Origin: Humulus lupulus
Taxonomy: Eukaryota; Streptophyta; Magnoliopsida; Rosales; Cannabaceae
Direction of reading: 5' to 3'
NCBI RefSeq assembly: GCF_963169125.1
Contig: NC_084802.1
Coordinates: 37,532,607-37,596,606, forward strand
Length of the DNA: 64,000 nt
Under the pieces are notes generated by a model. The model was not told the origin of the DNA. It saw nothing but the letters and a program-made list of their open reading frames with translations, and ran no database searches. Below are positions 1-12,415 of the stretch, piece after piece; the first letter of the stretch is position 1; the number at the start of each line of letters is the position of its first letter. The position numbers and the translations under genes are program-made.

Positions 1-1240
1 TACAAGAAGCTTCTGCAACAGAAAGTTGTTCCAGTAATCGGAAGGTTGTTACAACTCCATAACTAACTTATAAACTGTCTAACTGAATACAGCTCAAGAG
101 CTAACTAAAAACAGTTGAAGGAAAATATACTATCCATGCTCCGAAGAGGTATCTCAAATATGTAGCACTTGCAACGACTACAACTATGTTATCATCATCA
201 ATCACACATCATTTGAATATTGATGTATTTATGAATTAGATATATCTTAATAGATCAAGTTGTGCCACTTCAAATGCTACTGAGATAAGAAATGGGACAT
301 AGTATTAGACATTTGTTCTAAGATATGAAGAAAAATGGTACGAAATATGATGTGGTGAATTAGATCAAATCATCAAATGCATTGCAAACTCTGGTTAAGT
401 AGGACCAAAACCTGTAAAAAAAAAAAGCTCTCTTGAAGTTGCTAACGCTTTTTGAGGGGACGCGGGAACCGAGTTTAACCTCTTGATTCTCCCTTAATAA
501 AGGAAAAAGAAAAGAAAACGGTTGAACAGTAATTGGTTAAAGTCACAGACAGACCTCATTAGTAGTAGTAATGATAATAAAGTCACTGGACAATGGAAAG
601 AGTAATAGGTCCTTGCTTTTACTTGGCTCTGTGGTTCTTGTCTCCTAGTGAGTGAGGAAAACCAAACGACAATTCTACACTAAAATAAAAATATACATCT
701 CAAACGCCGTGGCAGTGGACAATTCTATTGAATGGGCTGTCTGATATAGGTCCAACAACAGAAAGGACTTAGACTTGTACAAACATGGCACGTGCTGTTG
801 CTCCCTACAGTTTCCTTTCCAAATGTTGTTCATTTATCACCCCCAAAATCCCAAACTAAATGACCCCAACAATTTCATTCCATGAATTGCATGTTTAGAG
901 TTACAGAAAAGAAAAGAAAAAAAAAGGTGCTTTCTATTGAAAATGTAAAGTCTCCCATTAACTTCAAGAAAAGAATATTATGAACAATAGCATTCATTCA
1001 TTGCTTCATATTACATGATATCATGACCAGAATTAACAACTATCAATATGTATATGTCTCTTGAAACACTGAGTCAAACAATTTTTATAAAAAATTTATA
1101 AACCCATAACATTTTAGACAACCATTTACAAACCAATATTACCCTTTGTTTTTCCTATCTATTAAACTCCGTCACTAAATATATAGATATATATATATAT
1201 ATCTATCACCTTCACTTTCTGGTAATAATAATACTAAAAC
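1..1240. other. AT-rich intergenic spacer, no gene seen
   Basis: No reading frame of useful length and no recognisable domain occurs here. There is a short poly-A run near 417 and a (TA)n tract near 1185-1203. The last few hundred bases probably include the 3' UTR of the minus-strand gene that ends at 1241, but no polyadenylation site could be fixed. Confidence 0.6.
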
Positions 1241-1918
1241 TTAAACTGTTGTGGGTTGAAGATGATGTTTGGGATGGTGAATCTGTTGGAGCTGTAATCC
1301 TCTCAATGCGGCACCGCCGGATCTTCTCTTCCACAAACTCTCCGACTCACCTTGTTGACCTCCCGCCGGCCGTTTAATCACCGGCAACGGCGGATCCATT
1401 GCCATGATGTCGATCTCAGAAACACAATTCTCACTCTTAGCTTCACTTCTGCACAACCCATTTCCGCCACTGATGACCTGACCTCGCCTCCGGCCTCGGC
1501 CTCGACCGCCGTCGCAAGCAACGGAGACGGAGACGACGGAGGGATTGATGACGGCGGTAGTGGCGGCGGCGACGAGATTTTTGCTGGAGAAAAACTTCTT
1601 CAGCTTGGAGTACTTGACGACGTGGCTATTGTTGTCGTTTTTGTTGTGCTTAGAAGTGGTGATTAGTGTCGTATGAGTGAGTAATGATCTAGTTGGAAAG
1701 CCGATTACCCTGTTGTTCCGCTTGACCTGGCCGATGCAACTGATTCTAGGGGATAAAGGGTCGTCTCCGGAAGAGGACACCGGCGACGGCGACGGTGACC
1801 GGCGGTTGACGCACCTGATGGGAAGGGGAAGGCCGACGTCTTTGATAGAAGGCTTCGAGCATAACATTGGTAAGAATGTGTTCTTTTGAGGATGGAAACG
1901 ATGGCATTCTGGACCCAT
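1241..1918 (-). CDS. Uncharacterised small plant protein, syringolide-induced 14-1-1-like
   Basis: An intronless 225-residue frame starts at the ATG at 1918. Visible landmarks are the N-terminal MGPECHRF...KNTFLPMLCSKPSIKDV stretch, a serine/proline segment, the block DPLSPRISCIGQVKRNN at about residues 53-69, a GRGRGRRRG basic run near 137-145, and the C-terminal SLWKRRSGGAALRGLQ at about 193-208. I recall the SP(K/R)xxCxGQVK block from a plant-specific family annotated as syringolide-induced protein 14-1-1-like, whose biochemical role is not established. No signal peptide or membrane span is seen. The coding stretch is far more GC-rich than its AT-rich surroundings and has no premature stop, unlike the transposon genes elsewhere in the window, so it is probably a live host gene. 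The smaller plus-strand frames over it are shadows. The family assignment is from memory, not a search. Confidence 0.75.
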   Translation of the reverse strand: MGPECHRFHPQKNTFLPMLCSKPSIKDVGLPLPIRCVNRRSPSPSPVSSSGDDPLSPRISCIGQVKRNNRVIGFPTRSLLTHTTLITTSKHNKNDNNSHVVKYSKLKKFFSSKNLVAAATTAVINPSVVSVSVACDGGRGRGRRRGQVISGGNGLCRSEAKSENCVSEIDIMAMDPPLPVIKRPAGGQQGESESLWKRRSGGAALRGLQLQQIHHPKHHLQPTTV

Positions 1919-2076
1919 TAACTCCTTTACTGAAGATTAAAACGAACAAGAACAAAAATCTACGGATTGGGTTTGTGAGAAGAAGTTATTTGGGTTTTCA
2001 GAAGAAAATATTCGAGAGGGAGAGAGAGTTGGGTCAATAAGGTGAAGAGGGCAAAGAGCCAAAGACTTCGTCTGGG

Positions 2077-2088
2077 TCTTTTATTGTG
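2077..2088 (-). promoter_or_regulatory. Possible TATA-like box of the 1241-1918 gene
   Basis: On the minus strand this reads CACAATAAAAGA, about 160 bp upstream of the start codon. A purine-rich GAGAGGGAGAGAGAG tract lies between the two (near 2012-2030 on the plus strand), as is common in plant 5' UTRs. The match is weak and no transcript start can be proven. Confidence 0.25.
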
Positions 2089-2099
2089 TTCTTTCCGGG

Positions 2100-3538
2100 C
2101 GAAAAGCGTGTTTGATTTTTTCTAAAATGAGTTACTTTTTATTTTATTGTTAGGCCGGAAAATTTTGTCACATATGATTAAAAAAATGAAGATTATAAGA
2201 TTGAATTGTTTCTGCTTTTAGTAAGTGTGAAATCAGTCATAAAATTAAGGAAGGAATGGTGTGTGTGGCCGAGACAGAAGTAAAGACCAAAAGGTCGACC
2301 ATTAAATTGGTTAATTTGACTTATTTATTTCAATTTTTATTTAGTTAAAGGGTGGCACATTTTATTGGGAATTGAATCGTTGTAAGAGGAGGTAGGGTGT
2401 TGGAAAAAAATTGCAACCCACATAAACGGGTCACACCGCATCTTATCATGCGACTTTAAATTTTGTGTAGCATGGTATGAGTTGTATTTTTCCCAAATTG
2501 TGCAGCTCAGGTTTGAGTTGGAATTTTGTCATTTTAATTTGAGATTTAATTCTGTTTGTGTAGTTCAAATTTTAGTTGTATTATTAAAATTTAAAATTTT
2601 GGCTGTATTATTTAAGTTTAGTATTAAACTATTTATGTTTGTCATGGATGTAGAATGTTGCTAAATATGAATGGAATCATACAAGGGAAGGTCATATACA
2701 GTGCAGGTATAATTTAAAAAATTGTTCAAATTACATATCCAATATGATTCATTAAAATTGTCTCAAACCCCTAATATGACAGTAAAAGAAATAGAAAGGC
2801 AGCATGCGTAAATGAAGGAAAGCTCAAATGTCTTTAATAATGAGGTGAGCCAACCATTTAATGACAAGTCCACAAGCTTCTCTTCTCTTGCAATTATAGG
2901 CTGACCCTCTTCCTGTCTCCATCTAAAGGCTAAATTAAAAGCTCCTTATCTTCAAAGCAATCCATCTCACCATTTTTAGTTGACTCAACTCTTAATTATT
3001 ATTAGCAAGCTGGTGTTGCCATTAGTTTAGCTAAGTAAATACAATATGGGGTTAATTCAGTCCAAAAATGAACAGGTCGAATAGTGCTAAACGGCTTTAC
3101 CTTTTATAAAATAAGAAGTTTCCTCAACCAAAACTAATGTTGGGTGATGTAATAACCATCAATATAATATGAAATATTTATAATGTATGTATAAATACAA
3201 GATACTATAAAGTATTCTAGTGTATTTCTAATTATTCGTGATAAAATTATAAATTTATTTATTAATTGTGTAATATATGATGGGTGCTTTTGGTATGATT
3301 TTAGAAGTATAAATAAAAAAAATATTCTTAAAAAGAAAACAAAAAAACCGAAGTACAAGCTAAACTGCTTAACAATATCATGAAGCTTTTTCTTCAGGGT
3401 AAATAATATCATGAAGTCTTGAGCACATTAATCTGCCCTTTTCAAGTAAACTAGGTTATGTTTGTTTACTGTTTACGATAAGAATTAGTTATCTTAAACC
3501 TGTCTCTTTTTTCTAATTTTTTTATTACTATTATTATA
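2100..3538. other. AT-rich intergenic spacer
   Basis: Small frames at 2482-2664 and 3134-3412 are low-complexity Phe/Ile/Tyr/Lys-rich translations of AT-rich DNA and show no domain. Nothing else was recognised. Confidence 0.55.
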
Positions 3539-4308
3539 AGAAGTGCTAAAGAAACTCTCTAGTCCACTCTATTTTGTACTTTCTCCATCACTTGATGACA
3601 TGTGTCATCTTTTAAACAATATTAATTTTAATAAAATAATTCGACATTATATTTCAACTTTATTACAATTATGTTACCATCTAACACTTATTTTAGTTGT
3701 GTTTTATAAAAATTTTGTTTTTGAATTTTTTAAACACAAAAAGAGAAATATAATTTTATTTTTGTTTCTTTAATTTTAAAAATTAAAAATATATTTGGTA
3801 ACTATTTTTGTTTTTTGTTTTTAAAAATAAAAAATAATTAACGCATTTGATAACTTTTATTTTTATTTTTTGTTTAACAATATGAGGTGTTGATTTGAAG
3901 GAGAGAAGAAAAAAAAGAAAAGAAAAATTGAAAACTGTTTAAAAAAAATTTAAAAGTAAAAAAATTATGTTTTCAAAATTTAATAAATTTTAATTAAAAT
4001 TTTAAAAAATAATAAATAAAAATAGAGTTACCAAACACATTTTATGTTTAATTGTCAAGTTTTTAATTAATTAAATAAAAAACCATTTGTTTAAGTGTTA
4101 CCCAAACAACACATTTATTTGTAAAAAACAAATTAAAGTGTTAAATACACTATATATGTCACTCTCTTTTGCATTCTCTTAATTCAATGAATGACATGTG
4201 AATTTTAATTATGATTTTAAAAAATATTAAAATATAAAAAATAGAATAATATCTACATGTCATTTATTGATTTAAGAGAGTGTAAAAGAAAGCTTCCTTA
4301 GCACTTCT
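3539..4308. mobile_element. TIR-bounded non-autonomous DNA element (about 770 bp)
   Basis: The left end reads AGAAGTGCTAAAGAAACTCT and the reverse complement of the right end reads AGAAGTGCTAAGGAAGCTTT. The similarity continues inward for about 32 bp with roughly six mismatches. An inner subrepeat (CACTCTCTT...AATGACATGT, near 4160-4200) pairs with the right arm near 4250-4285, so the right third can itself fold. There is no coding capacity. No clear target-site duplication was found, so the superfamily (Mutator-like or other) is undecided. A second diverged relative lies at 4748-4913. Confidence 0.6.
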
Positions 4309-4747
4309 CAAAAATATAATAAAAAAATTAATAATAACTAATACAAAGACGATAATTTATTTTCTAATTAATTTGTGGGGTTTATATAAGAAAAAAAATA
4401 TTTATGTGGAAAAAAATATTATTATATTAAAATAAATTATTCTCTAAAAAAATAATATATTAATTTAAAATTAACTAACTAATAGCTATCTACAATAAGA
4501 AGTTTTCACTAGAAAAAAAATATATCATTAACACTACAATTTTTAATAGGAAATCACATTGCTTTGGATATTTAAACTCGTTATTATCCAATATATTATT
4601 GTTAAGCAGTTTGCACTATTTATTAATTCCAAATAAAAAATAAATAACATATTTATAGAAATTTATTTTTAAAAAATGACAACAAATTCAAATTCTTTTT
4701 ATTGTTGATATTAAAATATTTATAAAAAAAAACAAAATTTACCCCAT
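4309..4747. other. AT-rich spacer between two related repeat copies
   Basis: No gene. It may hold the decayed rest of the element whose other end is at 4913, but I could not find a matching terminal repeat. Confidence 0.4.
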
Positions 4748-4913
4748 ATATATAAATTCTATAATTGTTATAAATGAAATAAGTGGTAGATGGTAGTATA
4801 ATTGTAATAAAGTTGAAATGTAATGTACAGTTGTTTTATAAAAATTAACCTTATTTGAAAGATGACCCATGTTATTAAATGAGAGAGAGTAATAGAGTCT
4901 CCTTAACACTCTT
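4748..4913 (-). mobile_element. Partial, inverted second copy of the 3539-4308 element
   Basis: Read on the minus strand, this begins AAGAGTGTTAAGGAGACTCT and then follows the first 170 bases of the element at 3539. Shared stretches include GTCATCTTT and the near-identical ATTTCAACTTTATTACAATT followed by ACCATCTA and CACTTATTT. The other end is not identifiable. Confidence 0.5.
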
Positions 4914-5850
4914 TGATTATTAACATCCCATTTAATATGCTCGCTCTTTGATCATTATATGAGCTCTTTATTTCTTCAATTGTTTTTTGGACTTAAAAGC
5001 TTGGTGGAGTATGCTCTATGACTTATCATTAGGATTGGGCAAATTAATTTATTTGAGTTATATATTAATTAGGGTTTGGGTATGTTTTTATTTATTGGAA
5101 ATACATGTATTTATTTCTTTCAAAGCAGTCAAAAGTGTCTGAAGAAATCATATGTATTAATGGATAACATATTATTATGTGGAACCACGTCTTCCCAGAA
5201 TAATGCAATGAATCAGTGGAATCACTATAATAATAATAATAATAATAATAATAAATTAGGTTAATTTACATTGGAAATCGCTTTCACTTCGTGGCGTTTG
5301 CGTCTCTATTGGTAAACCCAGTCATCGTAATTAATTGTATATTTATATATATTAAAGAATAATAATTTCAGCTCAACCTTAATTAATACTATATATTAAT
5401 TAATACCCTCTAATTTATATAAAATTACACTATCTATCTTGACCATAGTTTCTTCGGTGTTAGGATCATTTGTGATTAAAAAAATTAATAATTTCCCGAA
5501 CAATTAATCGAAGTTTGACAACATTAAAATAAAAATTAGTATTTGTTTTGAGTAATTAAGTGTCCTTAAAAAATGTAGAGAGACATAAGATGAATATAAT
5601 ATTAAACTCAAGTGTATAAAATGATTTATTTTATCCTTAAAATACATGTGTGACTCATGAAAATTATTAACTTTACCTCCTAAAAATTTGAACCAAACAT
5701 ACTAAGTGTTTTAAATTCTCATTCTCACATTCACTTTATTATGTACTAAACACTCCAAAAGTGTATAGTAGTTTTCTATTATCTTTCTTTCTTCCAACTC
5801 TATTTTAAAGTTATATGTAAGCCAAGGTTTTATCATGGTAATTTAGATAT
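4914..5850. other. AT-rich spacer
   Basis: No gene recognised. The 62-residue frame at 5076-5264 ends in a poly-Asn run encoded by the AAT microsatellite and is not credible. Confidence 0.5.
5227..5254. repeat. (AAT)n microsatellite
   Basis: About nine uninterrupted TAA/AAT triplets are seen directly. Confidence 0.9.
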
Positions 5851-6523
5851 ATACTAGATACAAATAATGAGTAATATACACATTTGTTTAGTTTTATTTA
5901 TAGAATTTATTAATTATTTTTATTAAATTTATATTAATGTTATATAAATTTTGAAATAAATATCATATTTTAATTAAATAATTTATTTATTTTTGTTTAA
6001 GTTTATGTTTATTTTAGTTTTCGAATTTGGAACTGACAACAATAGATTATATATTATATGTTTAATGTAATATTAAATATTATACGTGATTTTAAATTTA
6101 AGTTTTTTGCTAGTTTTTTTTAAAAAGCAATTTGTTACTAATTCACAGTAGATTATATTATATGTTTAATATGATATTATTAAAACAAGTGAGTTTAAGT
6201 TTAATTAAATTTTATTTAAGTTATAAAACGTATGATTTTATTATTTTTAAATAATTATCATTGTAAAATATCTAAAAAATATCATATTTTAATTTTTTTT
6301 AATTATTTATTATTTTAAAATAATTATCATTGTAAAATATCTCAAAAATATCATATTTTAATTTTTTTAATTATTTATTTTATTTTAATTAAGTTTAAGT
6401 GTTTACAAACTACCGTTAAATATGAGAATATTCTGTTAAAGTTAACATTAAAAAAATAAAAAACTGTTAAAACTAAAAGTTTCGGTTATCTACACACTTA
6501 TTATATAAAAGATATATATATAT
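5851..6523 (+). repeat. AT-rich dispersed repeat, copy 1 of a head-to-tail cluster
   Basis: It starts at TATATACTAGATAC. It runs through TTTGTTTAAGTTTATGTTT and ACTGACAACAATAGATTATA, and ends at GGTTATCTACACACTTATTA. Copy 2 begins directly after. No coding capacity. Boundaries are approximate. Confidence 0.55.
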
Positions 6524-7245
6524 TTATACTAGAAACAACCAACGTGCAATATGCACGTTTTCTTAGTTTTATATATATAATTTATTAATTATTTTTATTA
6601 AATTTATATTATTGTCATATAAACTTTAAGTAAATATCTTATTTTAATTAAATAATTTATTTATTTTTGTTTAAGTTTATGTTTGTTCTAGTTTTTGAAT
6701 TTAAGAATGACAACAAAAAATTATATATTATATGTTTAATATAATATTAAATATTATACGTGGATTTTAAATTTAAGTTTCTTGCTTGTTTTTTTTTTAA
6801 AAAAAAATTGTTACTAATTGGCAATAGATTATTATTATAATAGGTAAGTTTAAGTTTAATTAAATTTTATTTAAGTAATGAAACGTATGATTTTATTATT
6901 TTTAAATAATTATTATTGTAAAATATCAAAAAAAATATCTTATTTTAATTTGTTTAATTATTTATTATTTTTAAATAATTATCATTGTAAAATATCTCAA
7001 AAATATATTATTTCAATTTGTTTAATTATTTATTATTTTAAATAATTATCATTGTAAAATATCTCAAAAATATATTTTTTTTAATTTTTTTTAATTATTT
7101 AAGTTTAAATCATGTTTACAAACTAACGTTAAATATAATAATATTCTATTAAATATAAGAATATTCCGTTAAAGTTAACATTAAAAAAAATAAAAAATCA
7201 TTAAAACTAAGAATTTCTGTTATCTACATACTTATTATATAAAAT
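6524..7245 (+). repeat. AT-rich dispersed repeat, copy 2
   Basis: It opens with TATACTAGAAACAACC and the small palindrome ACGTGCAATATGCACGT, then follows copy 1 closely. It ends at CTGTTATCTACATACTTATT. Internal blocks such as ATTATCATTGTAAAATATCT recur two to three times. Confidence 0.55.
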
Positions 7246-7658
7246 AAATATTAGGTAGATGTAACATGTAATACATGTTTGCTTAGTTTTAAAGTTGTAA
7301 ATATTGTCTATAATTTTAATAAAAAATGGTTTACTATTTTTTAAAAATAATATATATATATATATATATTTATAATAGAATGAATTATAGTTCTATAGTA
7401 TATATAAATATTTATATCAATAATATTTGCATATATAACATCAAGTCACAACGCTGACATAGATATATATTTACACGGCTACATGACATAGATACAAAAT
7501 ATAATAATATTTAAAAAGAAATTAATAATATAAATAAAATAAGAATAGAAAAAGACATAGTGCAGACAATCGTATACATGCATCAACTATTTTTAGCTTT
7601 TAATGTATCTCACAATATCCTTTGGTGAATTTGATGAAGAAAAGAGCTATAATCACTT
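7246..7658 (+). repeat. AT-rich dispersed repeat, copy 3, interrupted by the gypsy element
   Basis: It starts ATTAGGTAGATGTAACATG and resembles the copy at 54480-54931, sharing AGTTCTATAGTATATATAAA and the end AATAGAAAAAG. The gypsy element has inserted just downstream. The bases 7654-7658 (CACTT) are its target-site duplication. Confidence 0.5.
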
Positions 7659-8409
7659 TGTTGACGCGGTTCTTCGGCAACAGATAATTAATAGAATAAA
7701 GAGTGGGATTAGTGCTAAACAATGAACCGTAATAGATGAATGATCTCAAAATAAAATGATAACACGAATATTTTTTTAGGTGGTTCAAAGGTTAAAATCA
7801 TTCTAGTCCACCAACCACTATTATTGATATCTTTATGATATTCTTTACAGGGTATTTCTTTGTAGATTAGAATCCAACCCTTTGCAACTCCCAGGGTCTC
7901 CATCTTTATAGGGAGAGGGCACCTGGGGGTTGGCAAGGTAGGTCATCCCGTGACCTTCTTACCAATCATGTCACTTCTGTGACATTCATGATTAATTCCT
8001 AAAACCTGACAATGAAGTGTGGTCTAATCAATAGGTAAGGGGGATAATGGGCCGCACGGCCCAACCCAGTCATGGGTGCCTGAACACGCACGTTTATGCT
8101 GCGTGTCCGAGAATTCAGGGATGGATCAGACACGTGATGTCTGATATATGCACGTTTACATTGCGTTGTTGACTTTATAAGGGGTCAGAGGTGCCAACTC
8201 AAGCTCGCACCTCGAGCTTGATGTACTCTCAGCTCGTGGTGTCCATACTTCTGACCCGACTCCTTAGTAATCTCATTAAGCCTTTGGTTACCTCGAGCTA
8301 AAGAGGTAGGACCTGGTAACAGCAGCTCCGGGTACGTGGCATCCACGTGGCTGATATAATTATGCCCTTTCTCAGCTCGCTAATAGCCCGTGGATATTTA
8401 GGGCGTACA
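7659..8409 (-). repeat. 3' LTR of the gypsy element
   Basis: It starts TGTTGACGCGG and ends GGGCGTACA on the plus strand, preceded by the duplication CACTT at 7654-7658. It matches 27750-28500 at about 98%. The 73-residue frame read across it is not a gene. Confidence 0.93.
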
Positions 8410-8421
8410 TTTTCCCCCTAA
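8410..8421 (-). promoter_or_regulatory. Polypurine tract of the gypsy element
   Basis: On the minus strand it reads TTAGGGGGAAAA directly against the 3' LTR, the expected place and composition for the plus-strand primer. It confirms that the element runs on the minus strand. Confidence 0.85.
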
Positions 8422-8611
8422 GCCCCTGCTCGTGGCACACGACGTCACCTGGGGCCACAGTGGCGGCTTTTAGGCTTCTTTGTGGACTCTTCACATTCTG
8501 AACCGCATTAAATGGCCTAGCCTATATTCGGCCGTCGTTTCGTCTTTCAAGTAGTGATCCTCGTATCCTACATCACGGCGATCCAACGGCCCTCCTCCTT
8601 TGGCCTTTTAC

Positions 8612-8622
8612 ATATATAAAAG
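8612..8622 (+). promoter_or_regulatory. TATA box of the antisense extra gene
   Basis: ATATATAAAAG lies in a GC-richer upstream region. It is followed within 30-60 bp by a pyrimidine-rich leader (TTTTCTCATTTTCTTC...) and later by a good donor-like CTGTAAGTCC near 8840, which suggests a spliced 5' UTR before the ATG at 9348. It faces away from the adjacent LTR. Confidence 0.6.
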
Positions 8623-11426
8623 GGCTGGCCACCTTTCGCATGGGCTACCCATTCATTTGAAAATTTTCTCATTTTCTTCTTTCTTCTTAGTCTCAAAATC
8701 CTTCCTTTCTTCCGATCATTGTTCCTAGCGTTCCAGAAATTCAGACACAGGCGCCCCTTCGAGACTCCGGTACCAACGATCCCAATAGGAGTTCAACCCA
8801 GGCGACCCTTTCAGTCTCATCATAGCAAAACATTTCTGTAAGTCCTCCGTTTGTGCATGTTTTAAATGTTTTCCTTCGCTGTTGCTTAGGTAAACTTTCT
8901 CTTTAATCGCATGCAGTAGGTTGCTTGCTTTTTTTGCTGGTATTTTATGCGCAAGTTTTTATCCTAGGGGTATCGGCCGTAGGAAAAACCGTTTAGGAAT
9001 TGACTCATAGGATACACTTTCTGAGGTGATTTCTGGGTAAAAAAAAATTTATGCTTGTTTGGAATAACCAGTTCTTAGGGTGCAAAAACCGGGTAGCTTA
9101 GGGGACACGTTTCACAGGCGATTTGGCCTACTGTTGCCTACTGAAACTTTCCTTCCAAGGCAAACTTTTGCTCTGACCCTCTTGACACACGGATTCCGAG
9201 TAATTGGGGACCCGTTGGGAGTACAGACACGTGTTCATAGAACCGCATGGTCTCACTCGCCAAGAAAAGGAAACACTTCATGCTAGATTCTTTCTTACAC
9301 TTAGGTCGCCTTTTCTAAATTTTCTTCTTTGTTCGTTAGGTGATCAGATGGGACCTAAGAAGAGCGCACCCAAGAAAAGTGCGGGCAGCTCGTCTTCCCA
9401 GCAATCCAACAAAGGAAAGGAGGTGGCCACGGACTCCCCGATCCCCAACTTCGGTCCAACTGTGGAGAAAGAGGTCGAGGTGGGGCCCGACGCCTTTTTC
9501 GAGGCCGAGAGGATCGCCTCGAAGGTCACCACCCAAGGGAAAGTCAACAAAATCTTGCTTTCCCATAATATTGAGATAGGGAGGGGCACCCTGGACGCCC
9601 GACCTCCCCTTGAAGGCGAGCGGAGCTGCGCGTCGCTTGATGAGGAGTACGCCACCTAGAGCGACGAGCATCTCAAGGCTAGGGCCTTCCTCCCACTGGA
9701 CCAGTACTTCGCAGATTTTTTAAATTACGTGAAGCTGGCTCCCTTCCAGCTCCCCCCTAACTCATATCGTTTGTTAGCGAGGTTGAAGTATCTATTCCTA
9801 AAGCAAGAATGGGAGGTCCCCACGCCGGCGGACATCCTCTACTTCTTCTGCCTCAAAGCCAGCCCGAAGCAGCGAGGGCGAGGCGACGGGTTCTACTACC
9901 TGACCCGTTTTCCAAATTCGGCTGCGGTCATCGAGCTGCCCAGCCACCCCAACGACTTTAAGGACCAGTTCTTTATGTCAAAGGGGTTTCGCAACTGCGA
10001 GCACCATTATTTCAACCGTCCTCGTAAGTACCTTCTACCCTCAGCTCGTAAGTTGATTGCTGATTAGTCTCTTTTTATTCGTTCCTGACTTAGAAACTAT
10101 CATGCAGCTATTTTTGCGAGGACGACCAAGTCAGTGACCCTTGGGGGTCAATATGAGACCTTGGCGGGGCTCCCCCCAAGTGAAAAGGATTATCGCTAGC
10201 TCGTGTCCGACGAGACGATGCTGGCGTGCAAGTTAATCTCTCTGGGCCAGACTTTGGCCTTGAGGAGACCGCGGAGCCTCCCTCTTGCTCGCAAGATGGC
10301 GCCCATCCCCGAGGATGAGGACGAGGTGCCCCTTGTGCGGCGGAAGCAGGCTCTGGAGTTCGCCCAAGAAGTAAATGTGGAGAGGGCCCAATCCGGGGCA
10401 GCAGCCAACCCCTCCGGCCAAGGTATTCCTTATCTATTTAGGGATTTAGATAGGGCCACTGCCAACCTACGGCTTGCTAGGTACTATAGTTGTAGATAAT
10501 GCCTTAGCTTTTAGGTCGGGCTTTTTCGAGGAGTACGGGACCAATCTTAGGTCGTGGCCCTCCCTCCTAGAAGGTGTAGTAGCTCCGGGTCTTAGGCAGT
10601 ACGTAGAAGAGTCCAGTCCCGAGGCATATTCAGACCCAGATTGTAACGACCCAAATTCGCTAATAAGGCTTAAGGGCCTTGATTAGTGTGCCTGGAGGAC
10701 ATAATGGGAATTATGTGTGACTTTGATGAGTAAACGCATGATTATGATTTAAAGCATGTTAAATGACTATTTGAATATTTGAGATGCATGACTATGTGTA
10801 TTAGTATGCATATAGGCCCTGATTAGGTTAGAAGGTCATAATCGTAATTTTGGCCATTATGGGCATAACTGTTTTGATATATGTGATAATTGTGGAGACC
10901 ATATTATTATGTGGATATATCCATGATCTATGACTCGAGACGATCCTAGTGAGCAAAGTAGCGAAAAAGTCATGTCGGGGATTTATTGTAGAGTCCAAGA
11001 ACTTTACTTAGCTAGTTAGATAGTAGTATTATAGTAATTATAGTATTATCTTTATGACTGTGGATTTTTCGTTCAGACCGGGATTTATTTGGACACTCAT
11101 AGTAGTACTTGTAGATTTTCTAAGTTTAACCCATAGTGTAGGAATATTAATTTTATTCTAAGGTTTGATTAATATGACTGATATTGAGGATAATATTTAT
11201 TATACTATAAGGTTTAGATAAGAAGCAATAGGAAAATAGCACATGTTATGTATGGGTTTAATAATGATTAAGTATTTTGAGGATTTAATTTATTAAGGTT
11301 AAAATTTGAATACTCTAAGGTCAGTCATCAGCTTTGAAAACGTTTAAGGGCTTAGTCAAGGCTGTTTACTCAATTCAAATTAAGCTTAAAATGTGTAATT
11401 TCGTGTTTAAATAATCAGCGTATGCC

Positions 11427-11553
11427 GATATATCGCAGCTATAGGGGGCGATATATCGCAGCACGAAGATACGAAAAACACGAAACGATGCACGACTGCC
11501 TCGGGCATACTGGCCCAGCCGATATATCGCCTACAAGGGGCAATATATCGCCC
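11427..11553. repeat. Cluster of GCGATATATCGC-like palindromes
   Basis: CGATATATCGC occurs three times and a CAATATATCGCC variant once within about 125 bp, interleaved with GGGG linkers. The core is a perfect palindrome. Confidence 0.85.
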
Positions 11554-12297
11554 CTCTCAGCATATTTTGAAAGTTTTTGAAATCATTTTCCATTCAACCC
11601 TTCAACCTTTTGATAAGTCCAACATCTTTTTGAACGAGTCTTCAGCCTCTGCTGAACGATAATTCAAATTATTTTCACTTAAAAGCCATTATTTTTATTC
11701 AAGTTAAATGAAGATCTCTTCATTCCTAAACTCTATAAATAGGACCTAGTACCCAGCCATTATTCATCTTTTACTTTAAGTTCAGAGGCTGCAAGTTGCT
11801 AGGTGAGTGTGAGAGTGTAAGCACTTGGGTTGGGAAACATAAGCTTGATCATCATAAGCTTATCAAAACACTTGGGAAGTAAGATTTTATAGCATTTCGG
11901 TTCAAGGTTTAGATCGGTCTTATAAGTCTTCAAGGTATCCCAAACTCTAGTTCGTTTCTGTACTTTTTCTTTAAAAGTTCTCATAGTCTTCTACTCATTC
12001 TAACCTTATTCTTATTTTGGTTAGGAAATCTAAGTTTTTGAGCAAAAGGTTTTGATAAGTATATTTTTAAAAGTATAGTTCCTTCATCTCTTTCATCTCA
12101 TTCATCTCTTTTTCTTCAATAGACTCACCCTTTCATAAATGGTTTTTAGGAGTGTTCCTAAGTCCCAACTCTGTCCTCATATCCCGGTAACTTTGGTAAG
12201 GAAAATAGGATAGAATTTATATGTTATATGCTTTTTATATGTTATCTTATGTTTTTATGTTATGAAATATGTTATGTTATGTATGTTTGTAAGCTTG

Positions 12298-12415
12298 GGC
12301 ATATGACCCATATAACTAACAAGCCCCAAATGGATTATGGGCATATGACCTGCTTAGCTAGTAGGACCCCACTAATCTAATGGGCATATGACTTGTTTAG
12401 TCTATGGGACCCCAA
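12298..12415 (+). repeat. Three degenerate units around GGGCATATGACC
   Basis: GGGCATATGAC recurs at about 12298, 12341 and 12383, each followed by a GGACCCC- or GCCCCAA-like tail. Confidence 0.7.

Noticed and set aside
1352..1889. Plus-strand frames of 70 and 104 residues over the host gene
   Set aside because: Shadows of the minus-strand 225-residue gene, with low-complexity Gly/Asp runs.
3134..3412. 92-residue Phe/Ile/Tyr-rich frame as a membrane protein
   Set aside because: Composition follows the AT-rich DNA, with no start context and no homologue recognised.
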